Notes under the pieces: model-generated | The model's database searches: none | Told to the model about the DNA's origin: nothing | What the model saw: the letters and a program-made list of their open reading frames with translations, nothing else | Program-made: the position numbers and the translations under genes | Shown: positions 1 to 9,484 of the stretch, in pieces | Layout of the letters: each line of letters opens with the position of its first letter | Position numbering within the stretch: the stretch's first letter is position 1 | Assembly (NCBI GenBank): GCA_026982415.1 | Contig: JALSHE010000108.1 | Coordinates: 61,936-125,935 of the forward strand | Direction of reading: 5' to 3' | Length of the DNA stretch: 64,000 bases | Origin: Robiginitomaculum sp. | GTDB taxonomy: Bacteria; Pseudomonadota; Alphaproteobacteria; Caulobacterales; Maricaulaceae

Positions 1-1117
1 TTTTTGCAGAATTAAGATCAGTGCTATCTAACATAACCATGCCGAATGGGGCATTTTGTATATCGAGCATTTCCATATTGTTATCGGCATTCTCAGACGC
101 CTGATTACTTACCGAAATTTGCGCGGGGCTGCCTACTATATCTGTTGCGGCCTCCTGCTCCGTTTTCCCAGTACCAAGTCCTGAATGGCCATAAACGGCA
201 ACGCTAGCATAAACATCGCCAGAGTCCATTTCGTGCCAACTTCCCATCAATACGATCGGAGAAACAACACCTTTTTTCGTCAACAATCTAGTATCGGTGC
301 GCACGGTACGCCCCGGTATTGGTGCGCTATCCAATAATGCGCCAGGGCTTTCAATAAACTCTTTCATATGTTCTGGTACGGTCTCGGCATTAAACCCGAC
401 CCATGCTTGTAAAACCGCATTGGTTTTCAAAACCGTGCCGTCAGTCGTGACAGAGAACAAACCAATCGGTGCCTGTGCCAATATAGAGGTGTCGTTGGCT
501 TCAGCATTTATATCGTCCTGAATTTGCCAAAGTTGCCCATCTTTTATTGCGGATACTCGTACTTTAAACGAACGGTAGTCACCATCGGTATCTAGTGTGC
601 GGATAACTTCTTCACCTATATCATTGGCATTATTGGTATGATGTAAACGGAAAATAGCCGCAGAAGCAGATTTCTCTTGCCGGGAAAACAAACGCTCTAC
701 CGACGGCGGAACACCTTCGAGGGCTTCAACACCCAAGCTGCGAGCCAATTCCAAATATGCTGTATTTGCCATAAAAGGCTTGCCGCCAAGGACGATTAGG
801 CTGGGCACGGGTAGAACGCGGAAGGAGGCGAACAGGATATTTGCATCAGTACTATTTTGTGTAACCGCTGTGGAGAGGTTCTGGCGATTAAAGAAAATCG
901 TTAATATTGCCAACATGGACACTACAGAAATTCCGGCCAATAAAATGAATGCAGGCCATCCAAGTGCCTTGCCCTGCCATGAAGCAATCAGTGTCGCGCC
1001 AATGGCAAGGGCAGAAAAAAACCAGAGCCACCAGACATTATGCACCAAACCTGGTGTGGGCACATCTGTGGTGTCTGCTTTATGAGCGATAAGATTATTC
1101 TGAATTAAGTGCTCCAT
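1..1117 (-). CDS. cckA: PAS-domain membrane sensor kinase, CckA-like (C-terminal part outside window)
   Basis: The frame reads leftwards from ATG 1117 and stays open to base 1, giving about 372 residues; it is cut by the window edge. Two hydrophobic segments near residues 27-45 and 52-72 suggest an N-terminal membrane anchor with almost no periplasmic loop. PAS-like blocks follow: one has the motif APIGLF followed by a conserved Asn in KTNAVL, and another begins APFGMVML near the edge. Two membrane segments plus PAS repeats match the front half of CckA, the hybrid kinase that sends phosphate through ChpT to CtrA in Caulobacterales. The histidine kinase and receiver domains would lie outside the window, so the kinase call is an inference. 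Another PAS sensor remains possible. Confidence 0.55.
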   Translation of the reverse strand, partial: MEHLIQNNLIAHKADTTDVPTPGLVHNVWWLWFFSALAIGATLIASWQGKALGWPAFILLAGISVVSMLAILTIFFNRQNLSTAVTQNSTDANILFASFRVLPVPSLIVLGGKPFMANTAYLELARSLGVEALEGVPPSVERLFSRQEKSASAAIFRLHHTNNANDIGEEVIRTLDTDGDYRSFKVRVSAIKDGQLWQIQDDINAEANDTSILAQAPIGLFSVTTDGTVLKTNAVLQAWVGFNAETVPEHMKEFIESPGALLDSAPIPGRTVRTDTRLLTKKGVVSPIVLMGSWHEMDSGDVYASVAVYGHSGLGTGKTEQEAATDIVGSPAQISVSNQASENADNNMEMLDIQNAPFGMVMLDSTDLNSAK

Positions 1118-1226
1118 TGCGCCAATCTATTTGTGAACCTGTTTAAATTTAGATTCGCAAACCAAAATCACAAAGGCAAGCCCAATTATCAAAGAACGCG
1201 GTATTTGTTCAAATGCTATACCTACC

Positions 1227-2579
1227 CTATTTCTCAGGTGCGTCTTTCACCAATTTCAATTGTGGTGTGACAGTTTTTGTCCGCGTGGATTTACCCCGAG
1301 ATATACCTTCACTATTGCCAAAAAAGCTTTGCCCTACGGCGACACCGCTAATGGACGAATATTCTTCTAACTTTTGTGATTGTAATTTGTGTGCATTGCG
1401 CAGGCTTTCCATATCAGACAACAAGGTAAGGTATTTCGTGTTTAACTGGTCATAATTAGCTTTAGCGCGGGCGAGCGCCGAATGGCCTTCTTCTTGTTCC
1501 TTGGCGCGAATATCTAACCTTGATGTTAGCTCCTTGACACGGCGGTTTTCAAGTTCGGCTTCAATTTTCAACTTGGCTTTTTCCTGTTCGTCGTAGCGAG
1601 CCATATCTTCGTTGATTTTCTGCTGAGCTTTCATGCCATCAATAGCCGATGTCAGTGCGAAAATTCTGTCTTCGCTACGTTGGCGAAATTCAGCCAACGC
1701 ATTTTCATTGGATTGTGCATTATGGCGAGCCTTGTCAAATTTGGACAATGTTTCCATATGGTTTGCCTTCAGTTCAGCAAAATCGAGGCGTAAATTTTTA
1801 ATGTCAGAAGTTGCGACCTCTCTTAACCGGCGTTCATCTTCAATTTTAGCCGATAAAACCTCAGCTCTTTTAATCAGTTCTGTTTTCTGACGCAGCAGAT
1901 CATTTTCGCTTACAGTTAATCTGCCAATCGTATCTTGCAATACAGTGTTTTCAGTTTGAACATCTCCGACCATACTGCGTAATTCGCGGCGTTCTTCGCG
2001 AATAATTTCCAAGGAATCATTGGCTTCACTAAGATGTTTACGCTCTACATTGAGCGTTTCAACGATTTTGGCGAGTTCGGTCTGACTATGTTCTAATTCG
2101 CCGTGGGTTTCTTCGAAACGAGTTTTATAGGCCTGAGATTTGCTTTCAAGCTCGCTGGCCCACAACTGCTTCTTGGCAAGCTCGTTGCGCATATTTTCCA
2201 AATCAGCTTTCAGTTCCATATTTTCAGGCTGCAAACGCTCAAGGTTAATTGTGTTAACCTCGGCTATTTTCAAAAAGTTGGCGAATTTCTGCATTTCGCC
2301 AACTGTGTCTTGGTTAAGGCGCATACTTTCTCGCAAGGCATCGCCCATACGTGATACGTCTTGTTTCAGCGCATTAATATCTCGCACTTGTTCTGACGCC
2401 CTAAGAGATGGTTGTTCAGCGTTTAACGGCACCATGGCTTCGGTCTGATTATTGGTATTGGTGAATGCGGTATCTTGTAGTTTGACAGATTGAATTTTAA
2501 CATCCGATACATTTGATTTCCGCTTAGTTTTATTAAAAATTCCCACATTTAGCTCCTGCTTTAATTTTGAGTTATCCAA
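1227..2579 (-). CDS. Long coiled-coil protein, candidate crescentin-like filament protein
   Basis: 450 residues with no signal peptide or membrane segment. A polar, fairly basic head of about 75 residues is followed by almost unbroken heptad-rich coiled coil from about 80 to 410, rich in Glu, Lys, Arg, Leu and Asn. A short non-coiled tail contains the basic patch TRTKT. Head, long central rod and short tail at 450 residues match crescentin (CreS), the intermediate-filament-like protein that curves Caulobacter cells (about 457 residues). The family is recognised mostly by architecture, so an SMC-like or other scaffold coiled coil is the main alternative. It stands alone: the sensor kinase on its left is on the same strand after 109 bases, and xerC is divergent on its right. 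Confidence 0.6.
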   Translation of the reverse strand: MDNSKLKQELNVGIFNKTKRKSNVSDVKIQSVKLQDTAFTNTNNQTEAMVPLNAEQPSLRASEQVRDINALKQDVSRMGDALRESMRLNQDTVGEMQKFANFLKIAEVNTINLERLQPENMELKADLENMRNELAKKQLWASELESKSQAYKTRFEETHGELEHSQTELAKIVETLNVERKHLSEANDSLEIIREERRELRSMVGDVQTENTVLQDTIGRLTVSENDLLRQKTELIKRAEVLSAKIEDERRLREVATSDIKNLRLDFAELKANHMETLSKFDKARHNAQSNENALAEFRQRSEDRIFALTSAIDGMKAQQKINEDMARYDEQEKAKLKIEAELENRRVKELTSRLDIRAKEQEEGHSALARAKANYDQLNTKYLTLLSDMESLRNAHKLQSQKLEEYSSISGVAVGQSFFGNSEGISRGKSTRTKTVTPQLKLVKDAPEK

Positions 2580-2721
2580 TTTTGTTATCCCCCAAGAATA
2601 ACAAACAAAAAATAACGCGTTAGTTTGTGCCCTCTGAAAGAAACCCCAAAGCCACGAATCAACACTTGTTAATCAAAGTAAATCTTTACTAATTCTTTGT
2701 TAATATCCGCGAGGGTAATGA

Positions 2722-3681
2722 TTGGTCATGAGCGCAAACACAAACATAGGCACAAAATACATTGCCCAAACGACACCGGATATAGTCTTGGCCAAGTTTT
2801 GCGCCCACTTGGCGGGTGAACGAAGGTTGTCCGACAAAACTGTTGAAGCATACCAAAGGGACATATCGACATTTCTTGGATTCATCGCCAGGCATATAGG
2901 TCGCCCCGTATCTTTGGGCGATTTAGCCGCGCTTAACGTGCGAGATTTTCGCAGCTATCTTGCCCATAGACGGCGCGGCACGAACGGACTGAGCGCCAGT
3001 TCCCTCGCCCGCAATCTATCGTCCTTGCGCATGTTCTTTCGGTATATTGAACGCAATTGGAGCCTGAAAAACAACGCACTGGATTTAATCCGTGGCCCCA
3101 AGGTCACTAAACCTTTGCCCAAACCAATCAGCGTCGAGGCTAGCCAAGACCTGATTAAAACCGTTGATACTATGAATCCAAAGCCGTGGATTTCGGCGCG
3201 AGATATGTCGGTGATTTTACTGATGTACGGTGCAGGTCTGCGTATATCCGAAGCCTTATCTTTACGTGTTTCCGATGTGCCGCTTGGTGATAGCATAAGC
3301 ATTCTTGGTAAGGGCAACAAAACAAGATTGATCCCGTTACTCCCAATCATCAAACAGGCGGTCGACACCTATGCCGACCTTTGTCCTTTTATATTGGAAC
3401 CTCAAGATAGCCTGTTTCGGGGTGTACGCGGCGGCGCACTTGGCGCGCGCAGTGTCCAAAAAAACATTGTACTTTTACGCGGCGCTCTGGGCTTACCTGA
3501 AAGCATGACACCCCATGCTTTGCGGCATTCATTTGCCACCCATTTGCTCGCAGGCGGCGGTGATCTGCGTACCATCCAAGAATTGCTCGGCCATGCCAGC
3601 CTGTCCAGCACCCAAGTCTATACGGATGTTGATGCGACCAGCCTGATGAAAATTCACGCAGGCGCTCACCCCAGAGCATAG
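2722..3681 (+). CDS. xerC: Tyrosine recombinase XerC
   Basis: Site-specific recombinase that, with XerD, resolves chromosome dimers at dif. The 319-residue product has an N-terminal SAM-like DNA-binding domain (about 20-110) and a C-terminal catalytic domain. Visible catalytic residues are the Arg of GAGLRISEAL (about 175), the HALRHSF block (about 264-270), the His of LLGHAS and the Tyr of QVYTDVD (about 297). The closing AHPRA is more like XerC than XerD. Start choice is uncertain: TTG 2722 lies 6 bases after GAGGG (2711-2715), whereas the in-frame ATG 2728 is 12 bases away. It is divergent from the coiled-coil gene and convergent with prfB. Confidence 0.88.
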   Translation: MVMSANTNIGTKYIAQTTPDIVLAKFCAHLAGERRLSDKTVEAYQRDISTFLGFIARHIGRPVSLGDLAALNVRDFRSYLAHRRRGTNGLSASSLARNLSSLRMFFRYIERNWSLKNNALDLIRGPKVTKPLPKPISVEASQDLIKTVDTMNPKPWISARDMSVILLMYGAGLRISEALSLRVSDVPLGDSISILGKGNKTRLIPLLPIIKQAVDTYADLCPFILEPQDSLFRGVRGGALGARSVQKNIVLLRGALGLPESMTPHALRHSFATHLLAGGGDLRTIQELLGHASLSSTQVYTDVDATSLMKIHAGAHPRA

Positions 3682-3723
3682 TGACACCTAAAAAATCAAT
3701 CTGGCCAGAGTTTATGTCTACGC

Positions 3724-4831
3724 CTAGGTGCTATCACCAATTTGCGCAGCCAGACTTGCGGCCATAAATTGGTCTAGGTCGCCGTCCAGGACGCCGTTTA
3801 TGTCTGAGGTTTCTACGCCTGTTCTGAGATCTTTTATCATTTGGTAGGGTTGCAGGACATATGAGCGGATTTGCCTGCCCCAGCCGATTTCGGATTTACT
3901 ATCGGCGGTTTCCTGAGCTTCGGCTTCGCGTTTTTGCATCTCGGCTTCGTAGAGACGCGCGCGCAGCATGTCCCATGCACGGGCGCGGTTTTTGTGTTGG
4001 GAGCGGTCGCTCTGGCACTGCACGACAATGCCGCTTGGCTCGTGGGTAATGCGCACGGCGCTATCGGTTTTGTTGATATGCTGACCGCCTGCACCAGAGG
4101 CGCGGTAGGTATCGACGCGGCATTCGCTTTCGTTGATCTCGATTTCTATGGTATCGTCAATTTCCGGGAACACCCAGACACTGGCAAAACTGGTATGGCG
4201 GCGGGCGGAGCTGTCGAAGGGCGATATTCGCACCAATCTATGGACACCGCTTTCGGTTTTAAGCCAGCCAAAGGCATTCGGACCTTTAACCAGAATAGTC
4301 GCAGATTTTAGCCCGGCTTCCTCGCCAGATTGTTCCTCCAAAACCTCAACCTTCATGCCGTGTGCATTTGCCCAGCGCACATACATGCGCAAAAGCATTT
4401 GCGCCCAGTCCTGAGCTTCGGTACCGCCTGCCCCGGGGTGGATCTCCACGAATGCATTCAGCCCGTCCGCTTCGCCTGATAATAAAGCCTCAATTTCTGC
4501 CTGCCCGGCTTGTTTCTTTAGGTGTATCAGCAAGTTAGTGGCTTCTTCTAATACATCCGCATCGTCTTCCGCCTCGGCCATTTCGACCAATTCAAGCGCG
4601 TCTGCGGTCTCAGTTTGCAGGCTCGCGACTTGCTCTATGGCTGTCTCTAGCCGTCCGCGTTCCCGCATCATGGATTGCGCGGCACTGGCATTGTCCCAAA
4701 AATCTGGGCGCTCTATGAGGGCGCCCAACTCCGCCAGGCGGCGTTCGGATTCTTCGGGGTCAAAGACGCCTCCTCAGCAGTGCGATTGACTGCTCTATAT
4801 CCTTGGCTAATTGGTCGTGTTCGGCTGCCAT
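3724..4831 (-). CDS. prfB: Peptide chain release factor 2, made by programmed +1 frameshift
   Basis: RF2 ends translation at UGA and UAA. The gene has two frames: ATG 4831 opens a 23-codon segment ending CGT CTT TGA (stop at 4762-4760). Shifting +1 at CTT-T lets reading continue as Asp-Pro-Glu-Glu into the long frame that ends at 3724, for about 368 residues, the usual RF2 length. The body has the SPF anticodon-like tripeptide in VRISPFDSS and the catalytic GGQ loop in GAGGQHINK. Shortage of RF2 favours the shift, giving autoregulation. It lies 44 bases downstream of mrcA on the same strand. Confidence 0.96.
4759..4774 (-). promoter_or_regulatory. prfB: prfB programmed frameshift signal
   Basis: On the minus strand an internal Shine-Dalgarno AGGAGG (4774-4769) is followed three bases later by CTT TGA C, the classical slippery codon, in-frame UGA and +4 C. 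Spacing matches the Escherichia coli prfB site. The frame before the UGA encodes a normal RF2 N-terminus and the +1 frame resumes the conserved protein, so this is a recoding site and not a sequencing error. Confidence 0.95.
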
Positions 4832-4875
4832 AGCGTCACCCTTTTTTGGTCATTTATGAGATTGTTATTTGAGAC

Positions 4876-7725
4876 TTAATACAGCCCGTCGTCCAAGTCC
4901 ACCTCATCTTCTGCGGGCGGTTCTTTGTCTTTGGGGGCTGATTTTGGTGTTGGCTTTAACACAGCAACAGGTTGCTTCGGCACCAATTTAGGTGTGACAA
5001 TGATTTCATCTTCCAATTTCTCCGGAGCAGGCTTTTTATCCAAAGCCCCGTCCGCAACTAAAGGTCTTTGCAATGGCGCGTCAGTCGGCGTTTCCGCCGT
5101 TCCGCCAAATCCGAAATCATAATCATCCAAATCACCCGTCCCGCCGCCAATGCTGATCTTGGAAGAATTACCGCCAATGCGCGGTTCTGTGCCAGGTTTG
5201 AACGCTTCGTAAATAAAGTCCGGCGCACCGATAAAGGACGGTTCGCCCGTTTCCCGGTTGACCGGAGCCAGTAGCACACCGTCCGGAATACGGAAGGATA
5301 CTTTGGGTTTGTCCTTAAGCACATCACCCATAAAGAAGCGGAAAATTGGCCCGGCGGCCTTGGCTCCGGTTTCTGTGCCGAGCGAGCGCGGGGTGTCATA
5401 CCCCACATAAACGCCCGTGACCAAATCCGGCGAGAACCCCATAAACCAAGCGTCTTTATAATCATTTGTGGTGCCAGTTTTCCCGGCAATCGGACGACCA
5501 AGCCGCAACATTTGCCGCCCAGTACCGTTTTTGACCACGCCCTCAAGCATTGAGGTCATTTGGTAAGCCGTAACTGGGCTAACCACGACTTCGCGCTCAT
5601 CGGGGAGTTCTGGCGGCAATAGCCCGTCCGTCCATTTTTCTATAACGCATTCAGGACAGCCGCGTTTGTCGTGCATATAGACGGTTTCGCCTTTGTTATT
5701 TTGCACACGGTCGAGCAAGGTCGGTGTGACTTTCTTGCCGCCATTGACAATTGTAGCATAGGCTGACGCCATCTTAAGCAAAGTGGTTTCCCCTGCCCCC
5801 AACGCCCAGGCCAGTTCGTGTTTGGTCTCGTCGTAAATACCAAAATTTCGTCCATATCGCCCGATAACACCCATGCCAATATCATTGGCAAGGCGTACAG
5901 TCATGGCGTTACGGGATTTCTCAATGCCGAGACGTAATGTTGAAAGCCCGTACCATTGCCCCGCATTGAAGTTAGCTGGTTTATAAAACACAGGTCCGCA
6001 TTCTTTTCCATCATCGCCGCCAGATGATCCACGTAACGTTATGTCTCTCGGCACTGGTGCAGACGCAGTTTGCTGTTCTCCCTGCTGTCCGAACCGCAAT
6101 TTACTTTGTCCCTGCCGCACTATTTCTTTGCAACTTTCGTCGCGGTCATTGTGTTCAATAACAAAAGGTGCATCCAAGACTTGGCTAACCGGGGTCATAC
6201 CACTATCAAGGGCAGCCTGATAAACGAAAGGTTTAAAGGCGGAACCTGGCTGGCGGTAGGCTTGAGTGGAGCGGTTAAACTGGCTTTGGGAAAAACTATA
6301 GCCGCCGACCAATGCCAGCACACGGCCCGTATGAGGATCCATAGCGATAATACCGCCATTAACCTCAGGTACTTGGCGCAGATTGTATTCATTGCCAGAT
6401 TTTGATTGAGGTTTGATCTCGACCAATATGACATCACCCTTGGAGAAAACTTCTGTTACGGTCTTTGGCTCTGCGCCCAACCTAAACCCTGGCAATATTT
6501 TTTTTGCCCAAGCTATGTCCTCTATATCTATCGTACCGTTCTCACCTTCAACAAACCCGATTTCCGCGACCTTACCTTCGGCTTTCAAAACCACGGCCAA
6601 ACGCCAAGGTGCCGCGTCAGGTGGGCCTTTGTATTCGGTAAGGAATTCTCTCCACTGGGCGCCATCCGCAACGGTCGCCAAAGGCCCTCGGTAGCCATGG
6701 CGACGGTCATACATCTCCAGCCCGCGCCGCAATGCCTTGCGTGCCGCCAACTGCATTTTGGTGTCCAGGGTGGTGCGAATAGATAATCCGCCCTCATTCA
6801 ACTGCTGCTCGCCGTATAGGCCGTTAATTTCCTTGCGTACCTCAGAGACAAAATACTCCGCCGCCAGATATTCATCCCCGTGCATGCGCTCGGCTATAAC
6901 CAGTTCTTCTTGCTTGGCCTCTACGGCTTGTTCTTCGGTGATATAACCATCCTCGGTCATGCGCCCGAGCACATAATTACGGCGGTTAATGGCGCGTTCC
7001 ATATTGTTTTCAGGCTGGTAATTATTTGGCCCTTTAACCAATCCGGCCAAATAGGCCATTTGCCCAAGGGTTAGCTTATCTAGAGGCTTATCAAAGTAAT
7101 TAAGCGATGCGCCCGCAATACCGTAAGCCCGGCGACCAAAAAACACATCGTTCAAATACAATTCTAATATCTCATCTTTACTAATGGCCTTTTCGATGCG
7201 CCTGGCAATAAATATATCCCGCACTTTTCGCGCAATATTTCGCTCATCCCCGACAAGAAAATGCTTGGCCACTTGCTGGGTCAGGGTCGACCCGCCCTCT
7301 AGACGTTCGCCTTTGAGTTTGTGCTTAACATTAGCGACCATGGCACGAGCAAAGCCTCTGGGGTCGAACCCGTCATGGGTGTAGAAACGCTGATCTTCCG
7401 AAGCCACCAAAGCGTGTTGAATTTGTATGGGAATAGACTCGATCGGTACAAATACCCTCTTTTCTATACCATATTCCGCGATCAGTTTACCGTCACCCGC
7501 ATGAACACGCGACATAACGGACGGTGAATATTCCTGCACGGCTTCTAATGTGGGCAAATCACGGGTCGAGCGGATAATGAAGACGCCGACAAATATTACA
7601 GCAAATATCCCCAGTACAAAGCCTGTGGCAAATAAATATTTAACGATCTTCCAAAATTTGCGCGGCGGTTTCTTCGACGTCGTTTCGGGTAATGTTTCGG
7701 GATTATGTGTTTCTATGTCGCTCAT
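4876..7725 (-). CDS. mrcA: Penicillin-binding protein 1A (bifunctional transglycosylase/transpeptidase)
   Basis: Class A PBP that polymerises and cross-links peptidoglycan from the outer face of the inner membrane. The 949 residues comprise a short cytoplasmic tail, one membrane anchor (about 30-52), a GT51 glycosyltransferase domain with catalytic Glu110 in EDQRF and the GGSTLTQQ motif, then a transpeptidase domain with S495xxK in GSAFKPF, SRN at 604-606 and a KTGTT box near 750. A polar insert with Cys and Glu lies between the SxxK and SxN motifs (about 525-590). The C-terminus is a Pro/Lys/Asp-rich tail. It sits downstream of amiC and upstream of prfB, an order shared with Caulobacter. Confidence 0.95.
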   Translation of the reverse strand: MSDIETHNPETLPETTSKKPPRKFWKIVKYLFATGFVLGIFAVIFVGVFIIRSTRDLPTLEAVQEYSPSVMSRVHAGDGKLIAEYGIEKRVFVPIESIPIQIQHALVASEDQRFYTHDGFDPRGFARAMVANVKHKLKGERLEGGSTLTQQVAKHFLVGDERNIARKVRDIFIARRIEKAISKDEILELYLNDVFFGRRAYGIAGASLNYFDKPLDKLTLGQMAYLAGLVKGPNNYQPENNMERAINRRNYVLGRMTEDGYITEEQAVEAKQEELVIAERMHGDEYLAAEYFVSEVRKEINGLYGEQQLNEGGLSIRTTLDTKMQLAARKALRRGLEMYDRRHGYRGPLATVADGAQWREFLTEYKGPPDAAPWRLAVVLKAEGKVAEIGFVEGENGTIDIEDIAWAKKILPGFRLGAEPKTVTEVFSKGDVILVEIKPQSKSGNEYNLRQVPEVNGGIIAMDPHTGRVLALVGGYSFSQSQFNRSTQAYRQPGSAFKPFVYQAALDSGMTPVSQVLDAPFVIEHNDRDESCKEIVRQGQSKLRFGQQGEQQTASAPVPRDITLRGSSGGDDGKECGPVFYKPANFNAGQWYGLSTLRLGIEKSRNAMTVRLANDIGMGVIGRYGRNFGIYDETKHELAWALGAGETTLLKMASAYATIVNGGKKVTPTLLDRVQNNKGETVYMHDKRGCPECVIEKWTDGLLPPELPDEREVVVSPVTAYQMTSMLEGVVKNGTGRQMLRLGRPIAGKTGTTNDYKDAWFMGFSPDLVTGVYVGYDTPRSLGTETGAKAAGPIFRFFMGDVLKDKPKVSFRIPDGVLLAPVNRETGEPSFIGAPDFIYEAFKPGTEPRIGGNSSKISIGGGTGDLDDYDFGFGGTAETPTDAPLQRPLVADGALDKKPAPEKLEDEIIVTPKLVPKQPVAVLKPTPKSAPKDKEPPAEDEVDLDDGLY

Positions 7726-7799
7726 GCAGGCCTTTATGGGACTAATTTAGGCACAATTAAGGCTGCACCTGATTCCGTATACTATAAAGCCTATTCGCG

Positions 7800-9044
7800 C
7801 TATTGTAAGCGGGTTTGTACATTAAAGTACTTATTGATTGCTACGACCACACTTTTCATCAGCTTCTTACGGTGAGTGGTAGATTTTAATAATTTTTCGT
7901 CCTGAGCGTTCGAAATGAACCCCATTTCTAGCAAGACCGCAGGCACGTCGGGGGCTAACAAGACATAATAGCCAGCGCGGCGGTGGGAATTGCCGACCAT
8001 GCGGGTTTGTTTTTTGAGTTCTGGAATGAGAATATCGGCGAATTGACCTGATTTTGTTAAAGTTTTCCTCTGCGCCAAGTCGACAAGAATATTACTGACC
8101 GGAGCGGATTTGCGAGTTAAATCTACATCTAACACCCAATTTTGTTGGCTAACGACTTTATGTGTACGGGCTTCGGCGCGGCTGGCAAGGGTATAAACCG
8201 ACGCGCCCCGCGTCGTAGCGCTAGCTGTGGCGTCGGCGTGGATGGAGATGAATAAATCTGCCCCTGCTTTGCGGGCAATCAGGACGCGTTTGTCGTGATC
8301 AATGTATTTATCTGTCGATCGTGTCATAACCACTTTATACTTGCCGCTCGCGCGCAATTGTCGGCGTAATTCCAATGCGGCCTTTAAAGTCACGGTTTCT
8401 TCATGAACTTTGGCACTGCCAATAGCACCAGGGTCATGTCCGCCGTGCCCCGGATCAATGACGATTACCGGTTTTTTCACAGCTTTTTTCACGGCTTTAG
8501 TGCGGCGCGACGCCTTTAAACGTGGCACCGGTATGCTGTTGTTAATACCACTGTTAATGCTAATATCAGGCTTTAGGCGCGGAATAGGTGTACCGTCATC
8601 CGATATGCGGACAAATGTTTGCCCAATAGCACGGCCTAAAATCAGCACCGTCAATACGCCATCCTCATAATTATGCGACATATATTTAGAATCAGGCTTA
8701 AGGTCGGCGACAAAACGCAAGCCATTTTGCTCCTGCTGGGCAAAGCGGAGCTTGGAAATTGCGCCCTCCCCGGTGAAATAGTTATTCCCACCCGTTTTTT
8801 GCAAGGCATCAGCACTTAAATTTGCCTTAGCTAAATCCACCACAATGCGCGGCTTGCCACCACCTATAGTAAATACCTTTGGTGATTGTTCACTACCAAT
8901 GCGAATAAATAGTCGGGTTTGGTTGTCGTGGACGGATATACCGATGTCGGAAATATCCGCAGCCATAGCCGCCCGACCAAAGGCCATCAGGAAAATTAAC
9001 AGGACTACCCTTGTAAATACCAGTTTTAACGTCATATGAACCAT
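7800..9044 (-). CDS. amiC: N-acetylmuramoyl-L-alanine amidase, AMIN plus Amidase_3
   Basis: Periplasmic zinc amidase that cleaves the stem peptide from glycan strands during daughter cell separation. An N-terminal signal peptide ends near AMAADI, followed by an AMIN targeting domain (about 30-140), a Lys/Arg-rich linker and an Amidase_3 catalytic domain (about 190-405). Zinc and catalytic residues appear in IDPGHGGHDPG, HEETVTLK, ISIHADA and LLEMGF. Length 414 fits AmiC. ATG 9044 is used; ATG 9035 (three residues later) is possible. It is followed by mrcA, giving a cell-wall pair, and is divergent from rne. Confidence 0.93.
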   Translation of the reverse strand: MVHMTLKLVFTRVVLLIFLMAFGRAAMAADISDIGISVHDNQTRLFIRIGSEQSPKVFTIGGGKPRIVVDLAKANLSADALQKTGGNNYFTGEGAISKLRFAQQEQNGLRFVADLKPDSKYMSHNYEDGVLTVLILGRAIGQTFVRISDDGTPIPRLKPDISINSGINNSIPVPRLKASRRTKAVKKAVKKPVIVIDPGHGGHDPGAIGSAKVHEETVTLKAALELRRQLRASGKYKVVMTRSTDKYIDHDKRVLIARKAGADLFISIHADATASATTRGASVYTLASRAEARTHKVVSQQNWVLDVDLTRKSAPVSNILVDLAQRKTLTKSGQFADILIPELKKQTRMVGNSHRRAGYYVLLAPDVPAVLLEMGFISNAQDEKLLKSTTHRKKLMKSVVVAINKYFNVQTRLQ

Positions 9045-9484
9045 AATGGGCGCAGACTTTTGACGAAAGGTTACGATTTAAAAAAAATCACATTTAACCT
9101 TTGTTACTTTTCTCTTGGCAATTTAGAGACTTATGTGCCACATACACAAACAGGTTTTGACGCGACTCGTCAAACCATACTTTTAAAGCCCCATTTTAGT
9201 GTTTATCTAGGCTGGTGCTTGCCTAAGGATTTTTATGCGCAATGCTGGAAACATCAACACCTCAATAGTTAAGAGGCAAAAGCATGTGAGCACTCTCACA
9301 TCGTTGATTGTAGCTCATTTCACTGCGCTTTTTCACAAATTTACAACAATTATTAAGCCGCTTAACTTCACGAAACTTCACTTAAATAAGCAATTGGCGC
9401 TGATTCCTATCCGAAATACGGTAGAGAAAGACCGCGCCCCTAATGTGGGTTTCGAAGGCAGAGTATGCGGCTCTGGAGAATATT
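9045..9484. promoter_or_regulatory. amiC-rne divergent region and long rne leader
   Basis: A 440-base region with no convincing gene; short frames here lack family features. On the rne strand it has two clear hairpins. One at 9153-9176 has a 9-bp stem with one bulged T and loop CGACT. The other at 9284-9301 has arms ATGTGAG and CTCACAT around loop CACT. Escherichia coli rne has a long structured leader through which RNase E represses its own mRNA; a similar role is inferred here. No confident -35/-10 pair was identified. Confidence 0.45.

Noticed and set aside
2580..2721. CtrA boxes (TTAA-N7-TTAA) upstream of the coiled-coil gene
   Set aside because: TTAA words occur but none has the right spacing; AT-rich background explains them.
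3682..3723. CACCTA/TAGGTG pair between xerC and prfB as a terminator
   Set aside because: Arms of six bases around a long loop with no T-run.
9036..9272. 78-residue frame in the rne leader region
   Set aside because: Overlaps the amiC start, no ribosome site, no family features.
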